NCBI GenBank assembly: GCA_963800255.1
Contig: CAWDAK010000015.1
Location: 124,001-188,000, forward strand
Source of the DNA: DATFVA01 sp963800255
Lineage (GTDB): Bacteria; Bacteroidota; Ignavibacteria; Ignavibacteriales; Ignavibacteriaceae
DNA: 64,000 nucleotides
Reading direction: 5' to 3'
Shown here: positions 25,930-35,765 of the stretch, one piece after another
How positions within the stretch are numbered: position 1 is the first letter of the stretch
How the letters are laid out: the number at the start of each line of letters is the position of its first letter
Program-made: the position numbers and the translations under genes
The notes under the pieces: model-generated
What the model was told of the DNA's origin: nothing
Databases searched by the model: none
The model's input: only the letters and a program-made list of their open reading frames with translations

Positions 25930-28599
25930 ATGAAGCGATTGCTCCTTTTTTGTCTGCTGGCTGCATCTGCGGTGTATGCAAATAAATATCCTACCCTTAA
26001 AGACAATTCGAACTCGCAGATAAGCGCTGTAAGGTTAAATGAAAATATTAAAGTCGACGGCAAACTAACGGAGAAGGTATGGCAGAGTCATAGTTTTAAT
26101 ACCCTATTGCAGGCTGATCCTCAGCAGGGTTTGCGGCCTTCACAGAAATCCGAATTCTGGTTCGCCTATGATGATGAGGCATTATATTTTGCGGCAAGGT
26201 TCCACGATACACATCCTGATTCAATTATGGCAAGACTTGTGAGGAGGGATTTTATATGGGGCGATCCTTCGGACGGATGCGTGCTTTATATTGATTCGTA
26301 CCGTGATAAGCGGAACGGCTATTTCTTTTATGTGTCGGCTGCAGGTGCTGTAGCGGACGGGCTGATAGAGAATGATGTGAAGCAGCCGAATGACTTAAGC
26401 TGGGATGCGGTGTGGGAAGGCGCCCGTAGTATAGATGCCGGGGGCTGGTCGGTTGAAATGAAGATCCCTTACTCGCAGCTGCGCTTCAGGGATGGTGAGA
26501 AACAGGTATGGGGAGTGAACGTTGAGAGGTTTATAAGCAGAAGATTTGAGACTGACATGGTGGTTTATACTCCCAGGAATGAAAGCGGTTTTGCTTCAAG
26601 GTTCCCGGATCTTGTGGGTATTGAGGAGATTACTCCCCCGGCAAGGGTTGAGCTGATGCCCTATGTGGTAGGAAAAGCGAAATACATCGGAGCGCAGCCG
26701 GGTGATCCGTTTAATTCAGGAAAGGAATATTCACCGGGTGTGGGACTTGATGTAAGGGCGGGGCTGGGAAGCAGTCTTACTCTTAACGCTACCATCAATC
26801 CTGATTTCGGCCAGGTTGAAGTTGACCCCGCGGTGGTTAACCTTTCTGATGTAGAATCAACTTTTGATGAGAAGAGACCATTCTTTACGGAGGGTGTTAG
26901 TATCTACAGGTTCGGACAGGGCGGTTATAATAATAGTGTTTCGTTCAACTGGCCAACTACCAGCATCTTCTACAGCAGGCGAATAGGGAGAAATCCCCAG
27001 GGAAGTCTTCCGGGTTATGATTATGCGGATATTCCGCAGGGTACTCATATCCTGGGTGCGGCTAAAATATCGGGACAGGTATACGATAACTGGAAGATAG
27101 GAACGATTCACGCGGTAACGCAAAGAGAGTATGCCGATATTTCGGTTGACGGACAGCGTTCAAGTGTTGAGATGGAGCCGTTGACTTACTACGGGGTTTT
27201 CAGGGCACAGAGAGATTTTAATTCAGGAAAACAGGGATTGGGACTGCTGACCACTTTTACCGACCGCTTCTTTAAGGCTGACGGACTCAGCAGCCAGATA
27301 AATAAAAATGCATTTGTAATTGGAAGCGACGGATGGACGTTCCTTGATGAAGACAATACCTATGTACTTACAGGCTGGGCGGCTTTGTCGAATGTTACAG
27401 GCTCGGCGGAAAGAATAACAGCGCTGCAGAGGAGTCCTGTGCATTATTACCAGAGACCCGATGCATCATACATTTCTGTTGACAGTTCGGCTACATCTTT
27501 AACAGGATACAGCGGGCGGTTGATGCTGAATAAAAACCGCGGACGCTGGGTGATAAATACAGCTGTGGGTTTTATTAGTCCGGGATTTGACGTGAATGAT
27601 TTAGGTTATGGATCATACAGTGATTATATAAACGGTCACTTCTTTACAGCATACAGGTGGACTGAACCCACGGCTTTTTATCAGAATGCGGGGGTAAACC
27701 TGGCAGCCTTTACAAGCTACGATTTCGGAGGGAACAACACTTCGCAGGGCTACAGGATCGCGTCATATCTTAACACGCCTAATTACGACGGAGGCGACAT
27801 TGGACTTATCTATAATCCCTCCACGCTTAATTCAAGGAAAACACGCGGAGGTCCCCTAACCGTAAATCCTTCAAATGCTTCGTACTTCTGGGATATTTAT
27901 ACTGATAACAGGCAGTGGTGGGTTTTCGGAACAGGCGGCTCAGGTTCTTTCAGCAGCGACGGAAATGCATATTCGGTATATGCTTCTATGGAATTCAAGG
28001 TAACATCTACTTTAACAATGTCGATTGGACCGGAATACACCAATGACGTTTCGGAAACACAGTGGGTAAGTAATTTCACTGATGCCTCAGCAGCTGATAC
28101 GTACGGTAGGAGGTATCTCTTTGCTCATCTTGAGCAGAATATAATAGCGGCAAACATAAGGGCCGACTGGATCCTTAGTCCTTCCCTGAGCTTTCAGTTT
28201 TACTTCCAGCCTTTAATTGCATCCGGAGCTTATAATAGTTTCAAATATTTACTAAGACCAAAGACTTATGATTTTAATACGTACGGAAGGAACGGTTCTA
28301 CCCTGGTGCAGAATACATCTGCAGGCGGGGATGTAATTTCATATGAGCTGGATCCTGACGGTTCGGGTCCCGCCCCTTCACAGGAAATAGGGAATCCCGA
28401 CTTCAATTATATTTCTCTTCGCGGCAACGCCGTTCTACGGTGGGAGTATATGCCCGGTTCAACATTGTATTTTGTCTGGACCCAGAGCAGGGAAAACATC
28501 GAAGCAGACGGTGACTTCCGGTTCGGACGCTCGTTCAACAACCTCTTCAGCGTTCATCCCGACAACATCTTTATGCTGAAGATAAGCTACTGGCTGTAA
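25930..28599 (+). CDS. DUF5916 outer-membrane protein with carbohydrate-binding-like N-terminus
   Basis: 889 residues with signal peptide (LLFCLLAASAVYA). The N-terminal 200 residues form a CBM9/DOMON-like beta-sandwich (IKVDGKLTEKVWQS, FWFAYDDEALYFAARFHDTH, GGWSVEMKIPYSQLRF). The remainder is the DUF5916 region, which contains NPDFGQVEVDPAVVNLS and EKRPFFTEG and then a long series of aromatic-rich beta strands ending in SYWL, as expected for an outer-membrane barrel. The family is widespread in Bacteroidota and its role is unknown; uptake or anchoring functions have been guessed. The preceding 100-bp repeat separates it from the FG-GAP gene. Confidence 0.88.
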   Translation: MKRLLLFCLLAASAVYANKYPTLKDNSNSQISAVRLNENIKVDGKLTEKVWQSHSFNTLLQADPQQGLRPSQKSEFWFAYDDEALYFAARFHDTHPDSIMARLVRRDFIWGDPSDGCVLYIDSYRDKRNGYFFYVSAAGAVADGLIENDVKQPNDLSWDAVWEGARSIDAGGWSVEMKIPYSQLRFRDGEKQVWGVNVERFISRRFETDMVVYTPRNESGFASRFPDLVGIEEITPPARVELMPYVVGKAKYIGAQPGDPFNSGKEYSPGVGLDVRAGLGSSLTLNATINPDFGQVEVDPAVVNLSDVESTFDEKRPFFTEGVSIYRFGQGGYNNSVSFNWPTTSIFYSRRIGRNPQGSLPGYDYADIPQGTHILGAAKISGQVYDNWKIGTIHAVTQREYADISVDGQRSSVEMEPLTYYGVFRAQRDFNSGKQGLGLLTTFTDRFFKADGLSSQINKNAFVIGSDGWTFLDEDNTYVLTGWAALSNVTGSAERITALQRSPVHYYQRPDASYISVDSSATSLTGYSGRLMLNKNRGRWVINTAVGFISPGFDVNDLGYGSYSDYINGHFFTAYRWTEPTAFYQNAGVNLAAFTSYDFGGNNTSQGYRIASYLNTPNYDGGDIGLIYNPSTLNSRKTRGGPLTVNPSNASYFWDIYTDNRQWWVFGTGGSGSFSSDGNAYSVYASMEFKVTSTLTMSIGPEYTNDVSETQWVSNFTDASAADTYGRRYLFAHLEQNIIAANIRADWILSPSLSFQFYFQPLIASGAYNSFKYLLRPKTYDFNTYGRNGSTLVQNTSAGGDVISYELDPDGSGPAPSQEIGNPDFNYISLRGNAVLRWEYMPGSTLYFVWTQSRENIEADGDFRFGRSFNNLFSVHPDNIFMLKISYWL

Positions 28600-28605
28600 T
28601 TATTT

Positions 28606-28650
28606 GGAGGCAGCTATTCATCTGTCAGGAAAATGATGGTCCTGAAATAG
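28606..28650 (+). pseudogene. tiny T9SS C-terminal tail fragment
   Basis: Seven bases after the DUF5916 stop a frame reads GGSYSSVRKMMVLK then TAG, the exact form of the last residues of a T9SS sorting domain. It has no start codon and is not in frame with the preceding gene. It is the second such orphan tail in the window. Confidence 0.55.
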
Positions 28651-28775
28651 CATGCAAATTTTTAGAAGTGCTTTGGCGCATCTTCTGCTTCTTGGGGTGC
28701 TGCTTTTAATGTAATTATGCTGAATCCTGTTTATTTTAAGTTATTACCTGATTAAAAAACAACCAAGGAATAACT

Positions 28776-29591
28776 ATGAAATATGCAATTATATTTCTGT
28801 TGAGTATTGTTATTGGGTACGGCTTCACACAGAATAAAGAAGAACTTAAAAAAGAGGGTGATTCAATAGTTACAAAAACGGTGAGCTATTCATCAGACGG
28901 AACTCCGCTTAAAGGCTTCATTGCTTACGACAGCAGCAAGACCGGCAAAAGACCGGGAATAATTGTAGTGCATGAATGGTGGGGTATGAATGCTTATGCT
29001 GAAAAACGTGCGAAGATGCTGGCGAAACTGGGTTATATTGCGCTGGCTGTGGATATGTACGGAAACGGAAAAACGGCAGAGCATCCTGAGAATGCTCAAA
29101 AGTTTGCATCAGCGGTTATGTCGCATATGGATACGGCGCGCGCAAGGTTTAACGCGGGACTGGAGCTGCTGAAGAAGCAGCCGCAGACAGATACTTCGAA
29201 TCTTGCAGCAATTGGATACTGTTTCGGCGGCGGTGTTGTGCTGCAGATGGCGCTTGCCGGTGCTCCCCTTGACGGTGTTGTAAGTTTTCATGGTGATCTG
29301 CCCCAGGAAGCTCCTAAAAACCCGGAGGAAGTTAAGGCTGACATACTGGTATGCAACGGTGCAGCCGATCCGTTTAATCCCCCCGAAAAAGTTAAAGCAT
29401 TTAAATCAATGATGGACAGTGTGGGAATAGATTATACGTTTAAGAATTATGAGGGCGCAAAGCACAGCTTCACGAATCCTGATGCAGACATCGCGGGTAA
29501 AAAGTTTAATCTGCCTCTGGCTTACAACAAAAATGCTGACGAGCAAAGCTGGCAGGATATGCAGGATTTCTTCGACAAGATTTTTAAGTAG
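28776..29591 (+). CDS. dienelactone hydrolase family protein, exported
   Basis: 271-residue alpha/beta hydrolase with an N-terminal signal peptide (IIFLLSIVIGYGFTQ). The nucleophile is Cys in GYCFGGG, with the catalytic Asp in NGAADPFNPP and His in GAKHSFTNP. HEWWG near residue 70 is the conserved oxyanion region of the family. Secreted members of this family are common in Bacteroidota, and their substrates (esters, lactones) are undefined. The gene stands alone, with a 176-bp upstream gap and hairpins downstream. Confidence 0.9.
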   Translation: MKYAIIFLLSIVIGYGFTQNKEELKKEGDSIVTKTVSYSSDGTPLKGFIAYDSSKTGKRPGIIVVHEWWGMNAYAEKRAKMLAKLGYIALAVDMYGNGKTAEHPENAQKFASAVMSHMDTARARFNAGLELLKKQPQTDTSNLAAIGYCFGGGVVLQMALAGAPLDGVVSFHGDLPQEAPKNPEEVKADILVCNGAADPFNPPEKVKAFKSMMDSVGIDYTFKNYEGAKHSFTNPDADIAGKKFNLPLAYNKNADEQSWQDMQDFFDKIFK

Positions 29592-29648
29592 AGAAAGGTC
29601 GTTGACCCATCTCTTTATTGCGACCTAAACGATGCCATCACGAACTTA

Positions 29649-29675
29649 GGGAGGAATCTTCATCCCATTCCTCCC
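29649..29675. terminator. perfect 9-bp hairpin after the hydrolase gene
   Basis: GGGAGGAAT (29649-29657) pairs with ATTCCTCCC (29667-29675) over a 9-base loop. It has no U-tract. A weaker stem AGGTCG/CGACCT lies at 29596-29626. Either could end the hydrolase transcript. Confidence 0.4.
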
Positions 29676-29849
29676 GATTCGCTTAAACAGCCAAATTTCT
29701 TTGTGCCTTCACACTTCTCGGAAATAAACTTTCCACCAATCCGTCAATCCGTCCGATTCCTTTTTTTTCCTGAACCCTTACATCCGGGACCATAATTTTT
29801 TATCTTACGGCAAATACATCCAATAATCAATCCGAAGGAAGAGGAGATA

Positions 29850-30725
29850 ATGGACAATATCAATGCAAACAGCCTGCAGTATTATTCACAGAAACTGATT
29901 GATTTAGCCGTGGAATATGGACCGAAATTACTTCTTGCTATCCTTGTTCTTTTTGTAGGCCTCTGGCTGATCCGACTCGTTCTGAAAGGCACCAACAAGG
30001 CAATGGAGCGTTCAAATTTTGAAATTTCACTTAAAAAATTCCTCACTGGTATTCTGGGAATTCTCCTTAAGGTAATGCTGCTTATAAGTGTGGCTTCGAT
30101 GATAGGAATAGCAACAACATCGTTTGTGGCTATTATAGGAGCAGCGGGACTTGCCGTAGGTCTCGCCCTTCAGGGAGGTCTTGCAAACTTCGCCGGCGGA
30201 GTTATTATACTTATCTTCAAACCGTTTAAGGCAGGCGACTTTATAGAGGCTCAGGGCTACATGGGAACTGTTAATGAGATAACAATTTTTACTACGGTCC
30301 TTAAAACCCCGGATAACAAAACGGTAATTATCCCTAACGGCATTTTGTCAAACGGAAGTATGGTTAACTTCTCCACCGAACCTAAAAGACGTGTGGATAT
30401 GGTATTCGGAATAGGCTACGGCGATAGTATTGAAAAAACAAAACAGGTTTTGGGGATGATTGTCGATTCAGACCCGAGAGTTCATAAAGAACCCGCACCG
30501 CAGATAGTTGTGGGTGAACTGGGAGATAACTCTGTTAATTTCAATGTCAGGGTCTGGTGCGATTCGGCGGATTACTGGGGCATTTTCTTCGATACACATG
30601 AAAAAGTGAAGCTGGCATTTGATGAAGCCGGAATATCTATTCCGTTCCCGCAGAGGGATATACACGTTTACAGTGATAATACAGACAAGAAAGAAATAAA
30701 TGTTGCCGCAAAAATTCCTGTTTAA
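29850..30725 (+). CDS. mscS: small-conductance mechanosensitive channel (MscS type)
   Basis: 291 residues. Three N-terminal transmembrane segments end in the pore helix with its glycine/alanine packing pattern (GAAGLAVGLALQGGLANFAGG). The beta domain motif FKPFKAGDFIEAQG and IIPNGILSNGSMVNFS follow, and then the alpha/beta cytoplasmic vestibule. This matches the minimal E. coli MscS layout. It opens under membrane tension to release solutes during hypo-osmotic shock. GAAGGAAGAGGAG precedes the ATG. It is monocistronic and converges on the HerA-like gene. Confidence 0.93.
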   Translation: MDNINANSLQYYSQKLIDLAVEYGPKLLLAILVLFVGLWLIRLVLKGTNKAMERSNFEISLKKFLTGILGILLKVMLLISVASMIGIATTSFVAIIGAAGLAVGLALQGGLANFAGGVIILIFKPFKAGDFIEAQGYMGTVNEITIFTTVLKTPDNKTVIIPNGILSNGSMVNFSTEPKRRVDMVFGIGYGDSIEKTKQVLGMIVDSDPRVHKEPAPQIVVGELGDNSVNFNVRVWCDSADYWGIFFDTHEKVKLAFDEAGISIPFPQRDIHVYSDNTDKKEINVAAKIPV

Positions 30726-30800
30726 CGCCTCAGCAGTAACTGGCTGCAGAGTATTGGAATGAAGCACGCCTGAGATTTATTAATCCGGAATCAGGCCGTT

Positions 30801-33230
30801 TCAGAGAAACTGTATTTCGGTGATATCTTTTATGGATTCATTGCTGACAGGAATCCAGACAAAGTTAAAGTATTTAATAAAGATGTTCGTTTTCTGCGGT
30901 CTGATTTTTATTTTCTCAAACTCCTCGAGGGATACATCATACTTTTCTGCAAGGGCATCAATCTCACTTTGTAATTCTTTCCCGAGTTCCGCCATCTGGT
31001 TTTTCAGAATTTCCAGATTTTCTTTGCTTAATGCAACGTCCTGCTTTTCTTTGAATATTCTTGACGCTGACCTCATTGTTGTTCCCGCTTTATTCAAGGT
31101 GCCGGAACCAAATGTTTTTCTGCCGAGTAAGGCGCCGAGTATAGTTGCTCCGGCGGAAATTGCCGTCTGCAGGGTTTGCTGGGATGACTGGGCCTGTTCT
31201 CTTGAAACCCTGTCTTCAGCTGTTTTAATTTTGTTTTCCAATGCTGTTAGCTTCGATTGGTATTTCGCCTTTAATTTCTCAACCTGTGTATCTTTCGTTT
31301 CTCTTGATAACTGGTTCAATCTTATCCGGAAATCTCTTTCACTTTCCCCCGGTTTTGACTGCTCATCGAGAACTTTGCTGTACAGTATTTCCAGGTTATA
31401 ATTATTATAAAGAAAATTTTTCAGGTCTTTTTCCCACTCAGTATAACTTTTAGATTCTCTGGCAGCGTCAGGAAGATCAGAATATTTAATTTTCTGATCG
31501 GCTTCATTTGTAAGCTGCGCCAGGTCCAGGTCTATTTCAAAAGATGATTCCCAGTTTACAGGAATTGCTTCATCAGAAACAGAAGCAAGGAACATTGATT
31601 CTTTATCTACGTCAATTTTTGATTTGCGGTCGGAAAAAAGCATCTGTGTTTTTCCGATCATATAAGGGAGATAGGTGACATCATCTGAATTCAGGTTTTG
31701 CAGATTTCTTTTTAGGAAAGCCGGAGACACAGCTGCAGGCAGTACCGGCATCTGGGTATTAACTGAAGAGGCGGCAATTACAGGTTTTATTTCTTCTTTA
31801 ACCGGATTGACAGGAGCAGCGTTTTCATTCGGCACCAATAATTTTAGCTGGCTTTTTGTTAAGGGACCACGCAGGTAGGATAATGCCCAGCGTGTCTGGA
31901 AGATCTGTACATCATCCTGGTTAACATTATTCAAAAGGAATACGCGTTTATCAAGATTCGCTATAATTTCTGTAATAGTTTTTCTGTCAAATGATTTTCC
32001 GGAGGAGTTTGCACTTTCCAGTCCGTCTATTAATCTTTCAATATCTCTTTCAGTCTGAAGCCTTCCTATAAACCAGGTTCCGGCATTGGAGAGGCTTTTA
32101 TAATCAAGATCAACGGGATTTTGGGTTGCAAGTACGAGTCCCAGTCCGAAAGCTCTTGCCTGTTTGAGTAATGTAAGAAAGACTTTTTTTGACGGCGGAT
32201 TTGCAACCGGGGGTATGTATCCGAATATTTCATCCACATAAAGCAGGGCCCTAAGACTGGTGGTTCCGCTTTGTTTTCTCATCCAGCTCAACAACTGATT
32301 CAGAAAGAGGGTTGTAAAAAACATCCTTTCCGGATCGGTGAGATGCGCCGTGTACATAATAGAAACTTTCGGCTTGCCGGCTTCAGTAAAGAGAAGCTTA
32401 TCTATTGACAAAGGTTCCCCGGTTAACCACGACTGAAAAGTAGGCGCAGAAAGAATATTATTGAGAAGCATCGCAAGTTCAAACCTCTCCTTCGGCGGGT
32501 AGAATGCATCGATATCAAATACACCAACTTTTTTCATAGGAGGATTCTGAACACTTTGAATGAGCGATGCCAGATCAAGACTCTGCTTATTGCTCCAGTA
32601 ATACTGAAATATATTTGCGATTAATATATGTTCCCTGCTTTTAATCGGATCAGCATCTATTCCAAGTAGTCCCAATATGCCTGAGGTAGTGGTTGTTATT
32701 TTTTCGTTTAACAGATCGGCATCATCCATCAAGCTTTCATCGGGGGCGTCAAAAGAATTTAATATAGAAACCTGTTTTGCGGCGGAACTTCCGGGAGTAT
32801 AGATTTCGAACTGTGCGGACGATTTCATTTTAGCTATACGTGAAGGATCCTGACCCCAATCCTGCAGTCCATTCTTCCACAAATCGGCCTGGGATTTGGC
32901 AAAATCATATTCGGTCATATTTTTTCTTTCGGCATCGGATTTATTTATCCACGGAAGAAAATCCTCAGGCTTAAGATCGGGAAATGTTAAAAGCAGATTA
33001 GTAATATCTCCCTTGGGGTCAATAACCAGTGCTGGAATATTATCAATAACAGCCTCTTCTAATAAAGAAATACATAAACCGGTTTTACCGCTGCCTGTCA
33101 TTCCAACACACACTGCGTGAGTAGTTAAATCTTTGGAAGGATAGAGAAGCAGATCATCAGTTAAGGATTTTTTTGAGGGATCGTAATTCTTACCGAGGTA
33201 AAAAACACCCAGTTTTTCAAAGTCAACCAT
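30801..33230 (-). CDS. HerA-like (DUF87) ATPase with coiled-coil and glycine-rich C-terminus
   Basis: 809 residues. Walker A is GMTGSGKT at 43-50 and Walker B is LLYVDEIFG near residue 315. A later ATQNPVDLDYKSL matches the conserved sensor region of the HerA/FtsK-like DUF87 group (COG0433). The first 450 residues are the ATPase. The C-terminal part (about 600-790) is a charged coiled coil interrupted by a small glycine-rich stretch (SAGATILGALLGRK). HerA proteins usually work as hexameric DNA translocases with a NurA nuclease, but no nuclease neighbour exists here, so DNA translocation is unproven. It is divergent from nothing obvious and appears monocistronic. Confidence 0.8.
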   Translation of the reverse strand: MVDFEKLGVFYLGKNYDPSKKSLTDDLLLYPSKDLTTHAVCVGMTGSGKTGLCISLLEEAVIDNIPALVIDPKGDITNLLLTFPDLKPEDFLPWINKSDAERKNMTEYDFAKSQADLWKNGLQDWGQDPSRIAKMKSSAQFEIYTPGSSAAKQVSILNSFDAPDESLMDDADLLNEKITTTTSGILGLLGIDADPIKSREHILIANIFQYYWSNKQSLDLASLIQSVQNPPMKKVGVFDIDAFYPPKERFELAMLLNNILSAPTFQSWLTGEPLSIDKLLFTEAGKPKVSIMYTAHLTDPERMFFTTLFLNQLLSWMRKQSGTTSLRALLYVDEIFGYIPPVANPPSKKVFLTLLKQARAFGLGLVLATQNPVDLDYKSLSNAGTWFIGRLQTERDIERLIDGLESANSSGKSFDRKTITEIIANLDKRVFLLNNVNQDDVQIFQTRWALSYLRGPLTKSQLKLLVPNENAAPVNPVKEEIKPVIAASSVNTQMPVLPAAVSPAFLKRNLQNLNSDDVTYLPYMIGKTQMLFSDRKSKIDVDKESMFLASVSDEAIPVNWESSFEIDLDLAQLTNEADQKIKYSDLPDAARESKSYTEWEKDLKNFLYNNYNLEILYSKVLDEQSKPGESERDFRIRLNQLSRETKDTQVEKLKAKYQSKLTALENKIKTAEDRVSREQAQSSQQTLQTAISAGATILGALLGRKTFGSGTLNKAGTTMRSASRIFKEKQDVALSKENLEILKNQMAELGKELQSEIDALAEKYDVSLEEFEKIKIRPQKTNIFIKYFNFVWIPVSNESIKDITEIQFL

Positions 33231-33381
33231 TTCAGGTTCCCTGTTTTTTAGTTAGTGAAGAAATTCAGACGAATAAAAATAAAACTAATTCTAATAATTT
33301 TATAGAGCAGGGCGTCTCATAAACGTATACCGGTTTCGAATCTTTGCTATGAATTATTGCTTAAGCCGCAGTCCGAACTAT

Positions 33382-34824
33382 TTAATTGTATTTTGCTATA
33401 TTCTCAGCCATTCCGTCGAATACAAAATAATGAAATGGCAGCACTGAATACCAGTATAATCTTCCCAGCAGACCTTTAGGACGGAAAGTAGCAATCTGCT
33501 GAAGGAATTCTCCCCCTTCCTTTTTAATAATCTTAAACTCAAGCCAGGCTTCACCAGGAAGTTTCATCTCGGCATAAAGTAACAGCCGTCTGTTTTGTCT
33601 GTCTGCTGTAAGGACCCTCCAGAAATCAAGGGTATCACCGGTATGTATTGTATTTGCATTAGTTCTGCCACGCCTTAATCCCACTCCGCCCATAACCTTA
33701 TCCACAAAGCCCCGTATGAGCCATAGCCAATTGCCGTAATACCAGCCGCGGACACCACCGATTGACCAGATATTATCAAGAACTTTTTCAACACTTGTGT
33801 TAATGAGTTTTTCCCTTCTATCAACGAAACAGCCCTCTGAAGGAACCTTAACGTGATTGAGAAGGAGGTTATCTGATGAACTTGAAACAAGGGAATCTTT
33901 CCAGCTTGATGCAACACTATTCTGTTCAATTTTTTGAAACGCGAGGGTTACAGCTTCCTTGTATGACACAGGAGTAATGCCAAGCATTTTTTCCAGAATA
34001 TCATTTTCGGCAGTAACTTCAATTTTCATGCTGTTTACAAGATTTATAGCCAGTTTGTATGAAGTAGAAGTGACGAAGTAAAGCCAGTAGGATGAAAGTC
34101 TTGGCGTCATCACCGGAACGGTAAGTATCAGTCTTTTCAGGCCGCGGACTCCGGCAAACTGAAGAAGCATCTCTTTGTAGGTTAATATGTCAGGTCCGCC
34201 TATATCGTAAGATTTATTAAATGTTTCTTCCTTTAATAAAACCCCCGACAGGTATTCCAGGATGTTTCTTATTGATATGGGCTGATGCCTTGTATTAAGC
34301 CATCTGGGTGCTATCATTACCGGCAGCTTTTCCACAAGATCACGAATAATTTCAAACGAAGCACTGCCAGAACCGACAATAATACCTGCTTTTAATGAAG
34401 TAAGAGGAATACTGTTTTTCTTCAGTATCTCTTCAACTTTTTTTCTTGATGACAGATGCCGGGAAAGCTTTTCACCTTTAGTAATTCCTCCCAGATAGAT
34501 TATCTGTTTTGCGGAAGTACGGGCAGTCATTTTGATAAAATTGCCAGCGGTTTTTACTTCAAGCTTTTCAAAATCCTTAACATTTGAACTCATCGAGTGG
34601 ATGAGATAATATGCGGCATCAATATCTTTTATGAACGCCGGAGCAACGCTGTCATTCAGAAAATCCACTTCTAACAGGGTGATGCCGGGATGATTATAAA
34701 TCCCATCGGACGGGAATCTGTTTTTATCGCGCACGCAGCAGACAACCTGGTGTCCCTGCTGAAGGAGAACCGGAAGAAGCCGTTTTCCCACATATCCGGT
34801 AGCACCGGTCAATAGTATTTTCAT
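33382..34824 (-). CDS. NAD(P)-binding SDR-family protein with DUF2867 domain
   Basis: 480 residues. The N-terminal 300 residues are an atypical short-chain dehydrogenase/NmrA-like Rossmann domain beginning with the dinucleotide motif TGATGYVGKRL and keeping IIYLGGITKG and LKAGIIVGSGS. The C-terminal 150 residues (IWSIGGVRGWYYGNWLW, DFWRVLTAD) are DUF2867, a START-like domain. This fusion is frequent in Gram-negatives (YbjT-like) and is thought to act on quinone-like or lipid substrates; no activity is certain. The gene lies downstream of a small membrane protein in the same direction. Confidence 0.87.
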   Translation of the reverse strand: MKILLTGATGYVGKRLLPVLLQQGHQVVCCVRDKNRFPSDGIYNHPGITLLEVDFLNDSVAPAFIKDIDAAYYLIHSMSSNVKDFEKLEVKTAGNFIKMTARTSAKQIIYLGGITKGEKLSRHLSSRKKVEEILKKNSIPLTSLKAGIIVGSGSASFEIIRDLVEKLPVMIAPRWLNTRHQPISIRNILEYLSGVLLKEETFNKSYDIGGPDILTYKEMLLQFAGVRGLKRLILTVPVMTPRLSSYWLYFVTSTSYKLAINLVNSMKIEVTAENDILEKMLGITPVSYKEAVTLAFQKIEQNSVASSWKDSLVSSSSDNLLLNHVKVPSEGCFVDRREKLINTSVEKVLDNIWSIGGVRGWYYGNWLWLIRGFVDKVMGGVGLRRGRTNANTIHTGDTLDFWRVLTADRQNRRLLLYAEMKLPGEAWLEFKIIKKEGGEFLQQIATFRPKGLLGRLYWYSVLPFHYFVFDGMAENIAKYN

Positions 34825-34974
34825 ATAACTTTCAATGTTTAATCTTAAAACATAGAAAATGACCGGATAATTCCCTTAATTGCCGGGCTCAAGATCCGGC
34901 TTAATGAACATAACGAGGACTGCAGATCGCGGATCTTCCGTGCAATATGGGACTCCAATAGCCGGCAAGTAATA

Positions 34975-35537
34975 TTAGATAGCCGGCCAAAGCCAGCCGA
35001 ATATTCCTGCTGTAAAAAGTGCATAGATAAGTCCATCAAACATAGATTTGAAAGTTGCACTCCAGCTTTTTCTGAACCAGATACTATCCTGCAGCAGGCC
35101 AAGGCTGTAACCGGCAAATGATACAGCACCCGCAAACCTGAAAGCGACAATATAATCAGCACCCGGAGCGACAGCATGAGCGGTTATATAAGCCGCAAAA
35201 ATGCTTATGATAAGGCAGTAAATAAACCAGAGAAAAAGGATTGAGCCCATATTCATTTCACCGGGAGGGAGAATAGTTGTAATTAGTACCGGTCCTTTGT
35301 TCATCTTTTCCTTGAACTGTTCAGACTTTCTCTCTTTGGGATCAGAACAATAAGGAGCCATATAATCCCCGGGGGGAGTTTTATACTTCCGGAGATCCTT
35401 CAGGATATCATCTTCTGACGGAAGCTTTTAAAATCAGAATTATGGTAGGTGAAAACCATATGCAGTACTGAACTTAAAATAAAAACTACAATAGCGGAAA
35501 GCAGAATAGGGAGCCAGAGTGAAACAATTGAAACCAT
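34975..35537 (-). CDS. small four-helix membrane protein, uncharacterised (frameshifted)
   Basis: Read across one shift it is 187 residues from the ATG at 35537. The first frame gives a transmembrane helix (LLSAIVVFILSSVLHMVFTY) and reaches HNSDFK, where an A-run (T-run 35426-35429 on the plus strand) appears one base short. Adding one A gives DFKKLPSEDDILKDLRKY and leads into the second frame (GPVLITTILPPGEMNMG, then three more hydrophobic helices ending GWLWPAI). Without the correction translation stops after about 45 residues. No function is known. It precedes the SDR gene by about 150 bp. Confidence 0.68.
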
Positions 35538-35765
35538 ATTATTTCCTCAAGTAATTTAAGATTGAATTAATTAGCCCCGCGACAACAAGATACGCATCTT
35601 TCCTGGAAACCTGCAAAGGGAAAAGATTTTTTTATAGTTTTTTACACTAATTTTATGAACGTACGATGCAAGCAGGAATGTGATGTTCTAACCAGATATA
35701 TAAATCTTTCTGAGATGAACTTTTTGTATGTTTGAAATGTTATTCAGGGAATAAGCCGGGAATTA

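Noticed and set aside
28652..28714. 20-residue signal-peptide-like open frame after the DUF5916 gene
   Set aside because: Too short, with no ribosome binding site and no continuation in any frame.
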